Origin: Clostridia bacterium
GTDB lineage: Bacteria > Bacillota_A > Clostridia > UMGS1883
Length of the DNA: 9,861 nt
NCBI GenBank assembly: GCA_017467965.1
Contig: JAFUJZ010000012.1
Location: 1-9,861, forward strand
Reading direction: 5' to 3'
Position 1 is the first letter of the stretch; every line of letters starts with the position of its first letter. The translations under genes were made by a program, and so were the position numbers. The notes under the pieces are model-generated. The model worked only from the letters and a program-made list of their open reading frames with translations, made no database searches and was not told the DNA's origin. Shown here piece by piece: positions 1 through 5,123 of this stretch.

Positions 1-68
1 TCTGCTACGTTGTTGATGTCACAAATTTGAATATAAATAAAAATACCACATAATCTGCATTATGTGGT
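1..68. repeat. Left inverted repeat of invertible promoter (68 bp)
   Basis: Bases 1-68 are the exact reverse complement of 321-388, with no mismatch over 68 bp. The arm may be longer, because base 1 is the window edge. It contains a smaller palindrome at 45-68 (ACCACATAAT, 4-nt loop, ATTATGTGGT). A long perfect inverted repeat around a promoter, next to a tyrosine recombinase gene, is the usual layout of a phase-variable DNA inversion. The repeat itself is seen directly; its role as a recombination site is inferred. Confidence 0.9.
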
Positions 69-85
69 GAGGCGTTTCCTCACCA
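65..85. repeat. Short hairpin overlapping the left repeat
   Basis: TGGTGAGG (65-72) pairs with CCTCACCA (78-85) across a 5-nt loop. It shares bases 65-68 with the palindrome at 45-68, so the two hairpins could not form at once in a transcript entering from the left. No U-run follows. Its function is unknown. Confidence 0.5.
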
Positions 86-103
86 TACAGAGTGTAGAAT
101 GCA

Positions 104-158
104 AAAATTCAAATTAGAGAGAATTTTTCGAAAAAAATTTCTCTCTAATTTGAATTTT
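104..158. terminator. Long 20-bp hairpin, possible bidirectional terminator
   Basis: Bases 104-123 are the exact reverse complement of 139-158, giving a 20-bp stem. The 15-nt loop is itself A/T-rich and partly self-pairing. The plus strand ends in AATTTTAA and the minus strand in a T-rich run, so it could weakly terminate transcripts from either side. It lies upstream of the promoter at 256-284 in both orientations of the element. It could therefore insulate the promoter from read-through, or be a protein-binding site. The stem is certain; the role is inferred. Confidence 0.55.
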
Positions 159-175
159 AAGTGAACATTTCTACG

Positions 176-211
176 CAAACAAGACCAATGCAAATTACAT
201 TGGTCTGTTTG
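176..211. repeat. Hairpin within invertible segment
   Basis: AGACCAATG (182-190) pairs with CATTGGTCT (198-206) over a 7-nt loop. CAAAC (176-180) and GTTTG (207-211) extend the stem to 14 bp with one bulged A at 181. There is no U-tract after it. It is upstream of the promoter at 256-284 and could be an operator or accessory protein site. Its function is not known. Confidence 0.5.
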
Positions 212-255
212 TGCTGTTCAAACCACGTTTGTGCTTCAAAAACGTTAAAAAACTG

Positions 256-284
256 TTGACTTTTTTTGCACTCAATGCTAATAT
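256..284 (+). promoter_or_regulatory. SigA-type promoter with extended -10, in invertible segment
   Basis: The -35 box is TTGACT (256-261), the spacer is 17 bp, and the -10 box is TAATAT (279-284), preceded by a TGC extended -10 motif (276-278). Transcription should start near 291. As sequenced it points right, into the right inverted repeat and antisense to the recombinase gene. Inversion of the 1-388 element would point it out of the left edge. A short imperfect palindrome, ATAGGT-GT-ACCTAT (299-312), lies just after the predicted start and could be an operator. Confidence 0.75.
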
Positions 285-310
285 GATATGTAAGGATTAT
301 AGGTGTACCT

Positions 311-370
311 ATGCCCTTTTACCACATAATGCAGATTATGTGGTATTTTTATTTATATTCAAATTTGTGA
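311..370 (+). CDS. Possible 19-residue leader ORF downstream of switch promoter
   Basis: ATG at 311 opens a 19-codon frame ending in TGA at 368-370. It encodes a hydrophobic, aromatic-rich peptide starting MPFYHIMQ. AGGTG (301-305) is a weak nearby ribosome site, and AAGGA (292-296) is rather distant. The frame spans the palindrome at 321-344 and the T-rich stretch after it, an arrangement resembling a leader peptide over an attenuator. Most of it lies in the inverted repeat, so it would be present in both orientations. An ORF this short can occur by chance. Confidence 0.2.
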   Translation: MPFYHIMQIMWYFYLYSNL

Positions 371-388
371 CATCAACAACGTAGCAGA
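321..388. repeat. Right inverted repeat of invertible promoter (68 bp)
   Basis: Exact reverse complement of 1-68. It overlaps the recombinase gene at 373-1209: the stop codon (373-375) and the last four codons lie inside it. Because the two arms are identical, inversion would leave the C-terminus of the recombinase unchanged. The inner palindrome at 321-344 is followed by ATTTTTATTT on the plus strand, so it could act as a weak terminator or attenuator for the promoter at 256-284. Confidence 0.9.
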
Positions 389-1209
389 CCCAGTTTTTCT
401 ATCTGTCTGCGGTGTACTTCGCCTGTTTCCATGGTATAAATACGGGTGGTGTTTATACTTGCGTGTCCGAGGATATCTGCAAGACGAACAATATCCTTTT
501 GGATTGAATAATACACTCTTGCAAAAAGATGCCTGAGGTTGTGGGGAAAAACCTTGCTTTTGTTAACATGGGCATCTTCGCACAGCTTTTTCATATCGCT
601 CCATATATTACTGCGGTCAAGCGGGTTACCGTTTTTTGTTACAAAAACGGTGCCCTTTTGTATTTTCTCTTGTTTTGCAAAATTAACGAGCATACGACAA
701 AGCTTATCAGGCAAAATCACAACTCGCATTTTGCCTTTGCAGTTTATCTGCACACGCTTTTGCCGTAGTGCTTCTACAGTGACAAATTTAACCTCACTCA
801 CTCTTATGCCTGTTGAGCAGATTGTCTGCATGAGGTAATATATGCGTTTGTTTTTTCTCTGTTCTGCCGCTTTAAGCAGCCTTAGGTATTCATCCCGGGT
901 AAGCTCTCTGTCCTTGTTTTCAAAAATTTTTCTTTGGATTTTGAGCCCTTTGATTTTTAATTGGCTTTGATTTACAAAATCAAAAAAGCAGTTTAGTGAT
1001 GCAATCGCCGAGTTTACACTTGCGGGAGCGTATTTTTCAGTTAAAGTTTTTTTGTACTCAAGCATTTTTATTTTTGTAATTTTTTCACCGCAAAGCCACT
1101 TTGCAAATGCCGCTACATCACGCACGTATTTTTCCACAGTAGCAGACGACTTCTCGTTTTCAATCATATACTGTCTGAATTGGGTTATTTTTTCACAACA
1201 TATCAACAT
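373..1209 (-). CDS. Tyrosine recombinase (XerC/D-like), probable invertase
   Basis: This is a 278-residue site-specific recombinase that cuts and rejoins DNA through a tyrosine-DNA intermediate. The N-terminal SAM-like core-binding domain covers about residues 5-80 and the catalytic domain about 100-265. The full catalytic set is visible: R136 in TGIRVSE, K158 in CKGK, H223 and R226 in HNLRH, H249 in GHAS and Y258 in TRIYTM. Length is normal for a small Xer-type enzyme, so it appears intact. The start is supported by AAAGGAG seven bases upstream of ATG 1209. Its 3' end lies within the right 68-bp repeat, next to the promoter-bearing segment, which suggests it catalyses inversion of that segment. 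The promoter at 256-284 is now antisense to it. Membership of the family is secure; the substrate is inferred from position. Confidence 0.92.
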   Translation of the reverse strand: MLICCEKITQFRQYMIENEKSSATVEKYVRDVAAFAKWLCGEKITKIKMLEYKKTLTEKYAPASVNSAIASLNCFFDFVNQSQLKIKGLKIQRKIFENKDRELTRDEYLRLLKAAEQRKNKRIYYLMQTICSTGIRVSEVKFVTVEALRQKRVQINCKGKMRVVILPDKLCRMLVNFAKQEKIQKGTVFVTKNGNPLDRSNIWSDMKKLCEDAHVNKSKVFPHNLRHLFARVYYSIQKDIVRLADILGHASINTTRIYTMETGEVHRRQIEKLGLLRC

Positions 1210-1254
1210 ATTATCGCTCCTTTATATGATATTATTTCCCTTGATTTAAGAATT

Positions 1255-1299
1255 AATAAAACCTCCTTTGCATACATTTAGTGCAAAGGAGGTTTTATT
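1255..1299. terminator. 18-bp hairpin, bidirectional terminator and/or RBS-sequestering
   Basis: Bases 1255-1272 are the exact reverse complement of 1282-1299, with a 9-nt loop. T-rich tracts follow in both directions, so it could terminate leftward transcripts from the glycosylase gene before the recombinase. On the plus strand its right arm carries AAAGGAGG (1285-1292), an excellent ribosome binding site for the ORF starting at 1303. The folded hairpin would bury that site. The stem is certain; which role is real is not. Confidence 0.7.
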
Positions 1300-1302
1300 T
1301 TT

Positions 1303-1473
1303 ATGGAAAAATCCGATTATGTTTATATAATGTGTCCTGTCCCTGTTGAAATGCTCAAGGGATTGCCTCTTCCGTTTTTATTAAACGACACGCCCGCCGT
1401 TCCCTTGTCAGAGGACGAAACCTTTGTCCCTCTTTGGTACGGAAATGCCCGCTTCCCCGAGGACGACATTTGA
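1303..1473 (+). CDS. Small hypothetical protein (56 aa)
   Basis: ATG at 1303 opens a 56-codon frame ending in TGA at 1471-1473. AAAGGAGG (1285-1292) lies ten bases upstream, a near-ideal ribosome site. The product is acidic and proline-rich (starts MEKSDYVYIMCPVPVE, ends ARFPEDDI), with no signal peptide, membrane segment or motif I recognise. It stops 14 bp before the convergent glycosylase stop codon. The ribosome site lies in the arm of a strong hairpin (1255-1299), so either translation is regulated or the match is a by-product of a terminator stem. No clear promoter is visible upstream. I do not recognise the family. It could be a real small protein or a chance ORF. Confidence 0.45.
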   Translation: MEKSDYVYIMCPVPVEMLKGLPLPFLLNDTPAVPLSEDETFVPLWYGNARFPEDDI

Positions 1474-1487
1474 CAATGTGCGGCTAA

Positions 1488-2309
1488 TCATCCAATACTG
1501 CGGCGGTAATAGAACAAATACTGCTGTGCAAAACCGCTGTACTTGCCGAAGAGTTTTTCACCGTCTTCTTTTGCGCTTTTTTCACTGCTTCCAAAATTTT
1601 CGCACATAACTCTCTTTATCCACACGTCAGAGGGGAAAAGGTCAAATTTGCCGAGAGCGAAAAGCATTACACAGTCACACACCTTGTCGCCCACGCCGCG
1701 TACACTCATAAGCTTTTCGCGGGCTTTCGGGGTGTCCAAACTTACAAGCTCATCATAGCTGACTCTTCCTTGCAGTACGTCCTGCACACAAGAGGCAAGA
1801 TACGGTGCTCTGTAACCAACACCAAGCTCTCGGTAGTCCGCTTCGGTCACGTTTTTTAAATCCTCAGCTGTGGGGAAAGTATAATACACTTTGTCGTCAA
1901 TTACGATTTCTTTGCCGTACTTTTCGCACAGCTTTTTAACAGAAGACTTAATTTTCGGAATAGACGACCGCTGAGATATTATAAAACTTAAAAGAGTTTC
2001 GAAAAAATCCTGCTTAAGTATGCGAATACCTCCGCCATAGCTGACAGCTTGCGTCATGAGAGGATTTATGCTGACGGCATTTTTTATTTCGGAATAATCA
2101 CGCTCAAGGTCAAGATACTCTCTCCAAAAAGTGATATCGTCACTATCTGTAGTAAGAAGCACGCCCTCATCTATTTTCTCAAATTTTGCCCATTTGCCTC
2201 CTGCCACACCAATGAAACTTCCGTTCTCTTCCTCCCAACGGAAGCACTGACCGCAGTCAAATGTATGTCTGAGGTCAAAATCTTTATCTGAAATTATAAC
2301 TGTTTTCAT
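1488..2309 (-). CDS. ogg: 8-oxoguanine DNA glycosylase/AP lyase (OGG1-type)
   Basis: A 273-residue base-excision-repair enzyme that removes oxidised guanine from DNA and nicks the abasic site. The N-terminal OGG_N-like domain shows the typical FDCGQCFRW (about residues 17-25). The segment IISQRSSIPKI matches the SQNNNIPRI-like helix of the family. The helix-hairpin-helix is at about 200-219 (VRGVGDKVCD) with the Schiff-base lysine K209, and the catalytic aspartate D228 lies in PSDVW. Length matches bacterial OGG1 proteins such as that of Clostridium acetobutylicum. I chose ATG 2309 because GGGTGATT lies just upstream. An in-frame GTG at 2318 lacks a ribosome site and would sit almost at the predicted transcript start. 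The gene is divergent from spoIID and convergent with the small ORF at 1303-1473. Confidence 0.9.
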   Translation of the reverse strand: MKTVIISDKDFDLRHTFDCGQCFRWEEENGSFIGVAGGKWAKFEKIDEGVLLTTDSDDITFWREYLDLERDYSEIKNAVSINPLMTQAVSYGGGIRILKQDFFETLLSFIISQRSSIPKIKSSVKKLCEKYGKEIVIDDKVYYTFPTAEDLKNVTEADYRELGVGYRAPYLASCVQDVLQGRVSYDELVSLDTPKAREKLMSVRGVGDKVCDCVMLFALGKFDLFPSDVWIKRVMCENFGSSEKSAKEDGEKLFGKYSGFAQQYLFYYRRSIG

Positions 2310-2326
2310 TTTAATCACCCATATTC

Positions 2327-2355
2327 AGCTTATCACAAACGGTGCAAAACGTCAA
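2327..2355 (-). promoter_or_regulatory. Possible SigA promoter for ogg
   Basis: On the minus strand, TTGACG (2350-2355) is followed by a 17-bp spacer and TAAGCT (2327-2332), with a TGA just before the -10. The -35 is good but the -10 is weak. Transcription from it would begin near 2320, which supports the ATG at 2309 rather than the GTG at 2318. Confidence 0.4.
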
Positions 2356-2386
2356 TCTGACAACAAAAAGAAAAGGACTTTGTCAA

Positions 2387-3334
2387 ATGAAAAAACTGTT
2401 TATTCTTCCTATATATTATGCTCTTGTGAGTATTCTCCTCCCTTATCTTATACTTGCTGTTTTTTCAATTAGTAAAACAGTAGAAGTACCCAAAATCCCC
2501 GACGATGCCCTTGAAAACACCGTGAGTGTATTTAACCCTACTGATAACACTACCGTAACAATGAACATGACCGATTACCTCACAGGGGTTGTTGCCGCAG
2601 AGATGCCAGCTGCTTTTGAGGAGGAGGCTTTAAAGGCGCAGGCTGTGGCGGCGCGCACATATACATTGTACAAAGCCTCTCTCAATGAGCACGATGCGGA
2701 TATATGCACCGATTTTGCCCATTGTCAGGCATATATCACCAATGACGAAATGAAAAAGGTATGGGGCGACGATTTTGATTTGTATTACAACAAAATCCGT
2801 GATGCTGTAACCGATACTTCGGGCAAATATCTTGTATACAACGAAGAGCCTGTCATGGCGGTTTTTCATTCAATGGGCGGAGGCTATACCGAAAACAGTG
2901 CCGATGTATGGGGCAAGGCTGTCCCATACCTTGTAAGCGTTGAAAGCCCCGGCGAAGAATCCGCCGCAAATTATTACTCAAGCCATACTGTTACCTTTGA
3001 TGAATTTAAGGACAAAATCACATCGGCCTTTCCCGAGGCAAAAATTTCTTCTCCCGAGGATGTGTCCACACCCATACTTACTGACGGCGGACATGTAAAA
3101 AGCATTGTTATAGGCTCTGTGTCAGTCCCGGGAACAAAAATCCGCTCACTTTTTAATCTCAGGAGCACAAAATTTGACATTAGCTTTGAAAATGACATTG
3201 TTACGTTTTCTGTTACGGGTTACGGTCACGGCGTAGGCATGAGCCAATACGGCGCAAACGCCATGGCAAAAGAAGGTAAATCCTATACGGAAATCTTGGC
3301 ACATTTTTACCGCGGTACAACAATACGGGAATAA
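2387..3334 (+). CDS. spoIID: Stage II sporulation protein D (SpoIID lytic transglycosylase)
   Basis: A 315-residue membrane-anchored enzyme that cuts septal peptidoglycan glycan strands during engulfment, normally with SpoIIM and SpoIIP in the mother cell. Residues 5-26 form one transmembrane anchor. The SpoIID domain follows, with catalytic glutamate E72 in VVAAEMPAAF and then the conserved QAVAARTY. The ICTDFAHCQAY segment supplies the likely zinc ligands C107, H112 and C113. HSMGGGYTENSADVWG and the C-terminal GYGHGVGMSQYGANAMA complete the signature. ATG 2387 is chosen because AAGGA (2373-2377) precedes it; the frame extends upstream to a GTG at 2342 without a good ribosome site. spoIIQ follows 45 bp later, as in C. 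difficile. I could not find a convincing SigE promoter upstream, although the family is usually SigE-controlled. Confidence 0.95.
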   Translation: MKKLFILPIYYALVSILLPYLILAVFSISKTVEVPKIPDDALENTVSVFNPTDNTTVTMNMTDYLTGVVAAEMPAAFEEEALKAQAVAARTYTLYKASLNEHDADICTDFAHCQAYITNDEMKKVWGDDFDLYYNKIRDAVTDTSGKYLVYNEEPVMAVFHSMGGGYTENSADVWGKAVPYLVSVESPGEESAANYYSSHTVTFDEFKDKITSAFPEAKISSPEDVSTPILTDGGHVKSIVIGSVSVPGTKIRSLFNLRSTKFDISFENDIVTFSVTGYGHGVGMSQYGANAMAKEGKSYTEILAHFYRGTTIRE

Positions 3335-3350
3335 ATTTTCCCATTTCAGG

Positions 3351-3376
3351 CAATCCTTTATGTACAAGGAGGATTG
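3351..3376 (+). promoter_or_regulatory. Small hairpin over the spoIIQ ribosome binding site
   Basis: CAATCCT (3351-3357) can pair with AGGATTG (3370-3376) across a 12-nt loop. The pairing partly masks the AAGGAGG site (3366-3372) that lies seven bases before ATG 3380. The stem is short, so a regulatory role is uncertain. The strong ribosome site is what fixes the spoIIQ start. Confidence 0.3.
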
Positions 3377-3379
3377 ACC

Positions 3380-4045
3380 ATGACAAAAAAATCTCATACA
3401 TTATATGCAATAATCTCATTATGCGCCCTCGCTTGCTATTGCGGATTTTTGGTAAAAAACGCAATCAGCGATGTTGATACCGTTGAGGAAACCTTGCCCT
3501 ACGAGGAGCATGCCCCTAAGTTTTCCACCGAGCATTATTCGGAATTGACGGTATCGCTTACGGTTTCTGATGTGCCAGAAGAGGAAAGCACGGAAGCACC
3601 AACCGAGAAAGCTTCCGAGGAGCTTCCCACAATGCGAGAGGATGGGTTTTCACCTATCTATCCCGTGAGGGGTGAAATCTTGACTGCATATTCCCTAAAG
3701 CATGCTTACAACAAAGCATCTGGCGACTGGCGGGCTCACGGCGGAATTGATATTGCGGCAGATGAGGGCACGGAGGTTGTCAGTATTGAAGACGGCGCGG
3801 TGATAGCAACATACAAAAGCCCCATATGGGGCAATGTGATCGAAATTGACCACGGTGAATATGTAAGCATATATAAAAATTTGGCAAAGCTTGGTATTGT
3901 AGAGGAAGGCGACAGCGTGTCACGCGGAGAGGTAATATCATACGTGGGCAAAACCTCGGCTCTGGAATCTCAAATAGAGTCGCACTTGCATTTTGAGCTG
4001 ACCCATTACGGTGAGAGTGTTGACCCAACAGAGCTCCTTGGTTGA
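3380..4045 (+). CDS. spoIIQ: SpoIIQ-like M23 (LytM) endopeptidase, engulfment protein
   Basis: A 221-residue protein with one N-terminal membrane segment (about 6-26), an acidic Thr/Glu/Ser-rich linker (about 32-88), and a C-terminal M23/LytM domain (about 94-219). In sporulation SpoIIQ sits in the forespore membrane and joins SpoIIIAH across the intermembrane space. All M23 motif residues are present: H120 and D124 in HGGID, and H202 and H204 in SHLHFEL. B. subtilis SpoIIQ has lost a zinc ligand, while clostridial SpoIIQ keeps it, so this copy may bind zinc and be active. The start is set by AAGGAGG seven bases upstream of ATG 3380; a TTG at 3374 overlaps no better site. Position directly after spoIID supports SpoIIQ over a general M23 cell-wall hydrolase. 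The stop codon overlaps the trxB promoter. Confidence 0.85.
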   Translation: MTKKSHTLYAIISLCALACYCGFLVKNAISDVDTVEETLPYEEHAPKFSTEHYSELTVSLTVSDVPEEESTEAPTEKASEELPTMREDGFSPIYPVRGEILTAYSLKHAYNKASGDWRAHGGIDIAADEGTEVVSIEDGAVIATYKSPIWGNVIEIDHGEYVSIYKNLAKLGIVEEGDSVSRGEVISYVGKTSALESQIESHLHFELTHYGESVDPTELLG

Positions 4046-4070
4046 CAATTGCCCTTTCTTACCATATAAT
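4042..4070 (+). promoter_or_regulatory. Consensus SigA promoter for trxB
   Basis: TTGACA (4042-4047), a 17-bp spacer and TATAAT (4065-4070) match the SigA consensus in all twelve positions. The -35 box overlaps the spoIIQ stop codon TGA (4043-4045). Transcription should start near 4077, about 20 bp before ATG 4096. This gives trxB vegetative expression independent of the sporulation genes upstream. Confidence 0.9.
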
Positions 4071-4095
4071 TAGGTAGAGAAAGGTGTGAAAAAAA

Positions 4096-5007
4096 ATGAT
4101 TGATGTAGCAATTATCGGTGGTGGCCCTGCGGCATTGGGTGCGGCATTATATGCGGCAAGAAGCGGGATGTCCGTTACAATATTTGAAAAAAAATTTGTT
4201 GGTGGACAAGCCTCCACCACATATGAAATAGACAATTATCTCGGTTTTACCAATTCTCCCTCGGGCAGTGAGCTCACAGAAAAAATGGCAGCGCACGTGT
4301 CGGAATTTGATGTAAAATTCCGTTATAACGAGGTAAAAGAACTTGTTTTAGAGGGTGATACAAAAAAGATTATCACCGCAAAAAAAGAGTTTGAGGCAAA
4401 AACAATTATCCTTGCAATGGGTGCAACGCCTGCCCTTTTATCTGTTCCGGGAGAAAAAGAGCTTACAGGCAAGGGGGTCAGCTACTGTGCAACCTGTGAC
4501 GGTATGTTTTTTAAAGATAAGACTGTATGCGTTGTAGGCGGCGGCAACACAGCTGTTGAAGATGCTATATACCTCTCGCCCTTGGCACAGAAGGTATATA
4601 TTATCCACCGCAGGGACGAGTTCCGTGCGTCTCCCCTCCTCGTTGAAAGGCTCAAAAAGTTTGACAATGTGGAATTTGTTATGGAAAGCCGTATCACAAA
4701 GATAAACGGTAGTGACAGTGTGGAATCCGTAACTGTTGACACAAACGGTGATATACATGATATAAAAACTGACGCACTTTTTGTTGCAGTGGGCACTCTT
4801 CCTGCAAATGAGCTTGTTGACAACACTGTAACAACTCACAACGGATTTATCATAACCGACGAAACCATGGCAACCAATATCCCCGGCGTTTTTGCCGCAG
4901 GTGATATCCGCAAAAAGGTGCTCAGACAGGTAATCACTGCAGTAGCCGACGGTGCTGTTGCAGGCGAAGAAGCATCAAAATACGTAAACGCACACAAAAA
5001 CGCCTAA
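4096..5007 (+). CDS. trxB: Thioredoxin reductase (NADPH, FAD)
   Basis: A 303-residue cytoplasmic flavoenzyme that passes electrons from NADPH through FAD and a disulfide to thioredoxin. The FAD-binding GGGPAA motif is at 8-13. The redox-active CATC (C131 and C134) is the hallmark of the low-molecular-weight bacterial type. The second nucleotide fold shows GGGNTAVEDA (148-157), and HRRDEFRA (171-178) is the NADPH 2'-phosphate site. AAGDI (267-271) near the C-terminus contacts FAD. Length is slightly short of the usual 305-320 but complete. AAAGG lies about 11 bases before ATG 4096. No thioredoxin gene is next to it. It has its own promoter and terminator, so it is probably a single-gene unit. 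Related ferredoxin-dependent enzymes exist in clostridia, but the intact HRRxxxR motif favours NADPH. Confidence 0.95.
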   Translation: MIDVAIIGGGPAALGAALYAARSGMSVTIFEKKFVGGQASTTYEIDNYLGFTNSPSGSELTEKMAAHVSEFDVKFRYNEVKELVLEGDTKKIITAKKEFEAKTIILAMGATPALLSVPGEKELTGKGVSYCATCDGMFFKDKTVCVVGGGNTAVEDAIYLSPLAQKVYIIHRRDEFRASPLLVERLKKFDNVEFVMESRITKINGSDSVESVTVDTNGDIHDIKTDALFVAVGTLPANELVDNTVTTHNGFIITDETMATNIPGVFAAGDIRKKVLRQVITAVADGAVAGEEASKYVNAHKNA

Positions 5008-5024
5008 TGGCGTTTTTTGTTTTA
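4996..5024 (+). terminator. Rho-independent terminator of trxB
   Basis: AAAAACGCC (4996-5004) pairs with GGCGTTTTT (5009-5017) across a TAAT loop, followed by more T residues. The trxB stop codon TAA lies in the loop, so the gene's 3' end is built into the terminator. Confidence 0.85.
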
Positions 5025-5043
5025 TGAAATTTATTTTAACATA

Positions 5044-5072
5044 TTGATTATTATTTTGATAAATGATAAAAT
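5044..5072 (+). promoter_or_regulatory. SigA-type promoter for the secreted GH43-like gene
   Basis: TTGATT (5044-5049), a 17-bp spacer and TAAAAT (5067-5072), with a TGA extended -10 (5064-5066). Transcription should start near 5079, leaving a leader of about 45 bases before ATG 5124. No operator repeat is evident. Confidence 0.65.
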
Positions 5073-5123
5073 AATTACATAACTATGGCTTTTTGCCAAA
5101 AATTTTTACAAGGAGAGAAAAAA

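Larger units (their letters stand above)
1..388. other. Putative invertible (phase-variable) promoter element
   Basis: The element has two perfect 68-bp inverted repeats and a 252-bp unique interior (69-320). The interior holds no substantial gene. It carries a strong rightward promoter (256-284) and hairpins at 65-85, 104-158 and 176-211, all upstream of that promoter. A tyrosine recombinase gene abuts and overlaps the right repeat. In the orientation shown, transcription runs into the 3' end of the recombinase in antisense. After inversion it would leave leftward into DNA outside the window. Known parallels are the recombinase-driven promoter switches of Clostridioides difficile and Bacteroides. 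A MITE-like element is an alternative, but the promoter and adjacent recombinase favour a switch. Confidence 0.75.

Noticed and set aside
1..388. Foldback or assembly artefact explaining the inverted repeats
   Set aside because: A simple foldback would mirror sequence around a centre with little between the arms. Here a 252-bp unique interior with its own promoter separates the arms, and a recombinase gene overlaps one arm. Not fully excluded without reads.
2310..2318. GTG start at 2318 for the glycosylase
   Set aside because: It lacks a ribosome site and lies at or just beyond the predicted transcript start, while GGGTGATT fits ATG 2309.
2342..2386. Upstream GTG start for spoIID (15 extra residues)
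   Set aside because: No ribosome site precedes it, and the extra residues would sit before a typical membrane anchor. ATG 2387 has AAGGA at good distance.
2281..3380. SigE or SigF sporulation promoters before spoIID and spoIIQ
   Set aside because: I found partial matches such as CATATT near 2319 but no pair of boxes with the right sequence and spacing.
4438..4839. Minus-strand ORFs within trxB and within the 5124-8489 gene
   Set aside because: They are antisense frames opposite well-supported coding sequence, without ribosome sites or recognisable domains.
5085..5123. Upstream start for the secreted protein
   Set aside because: The 13 extra residues would precede the signal peptide, and the AAGGAG site lies inside that stretch, eight bases before ATG 5124.
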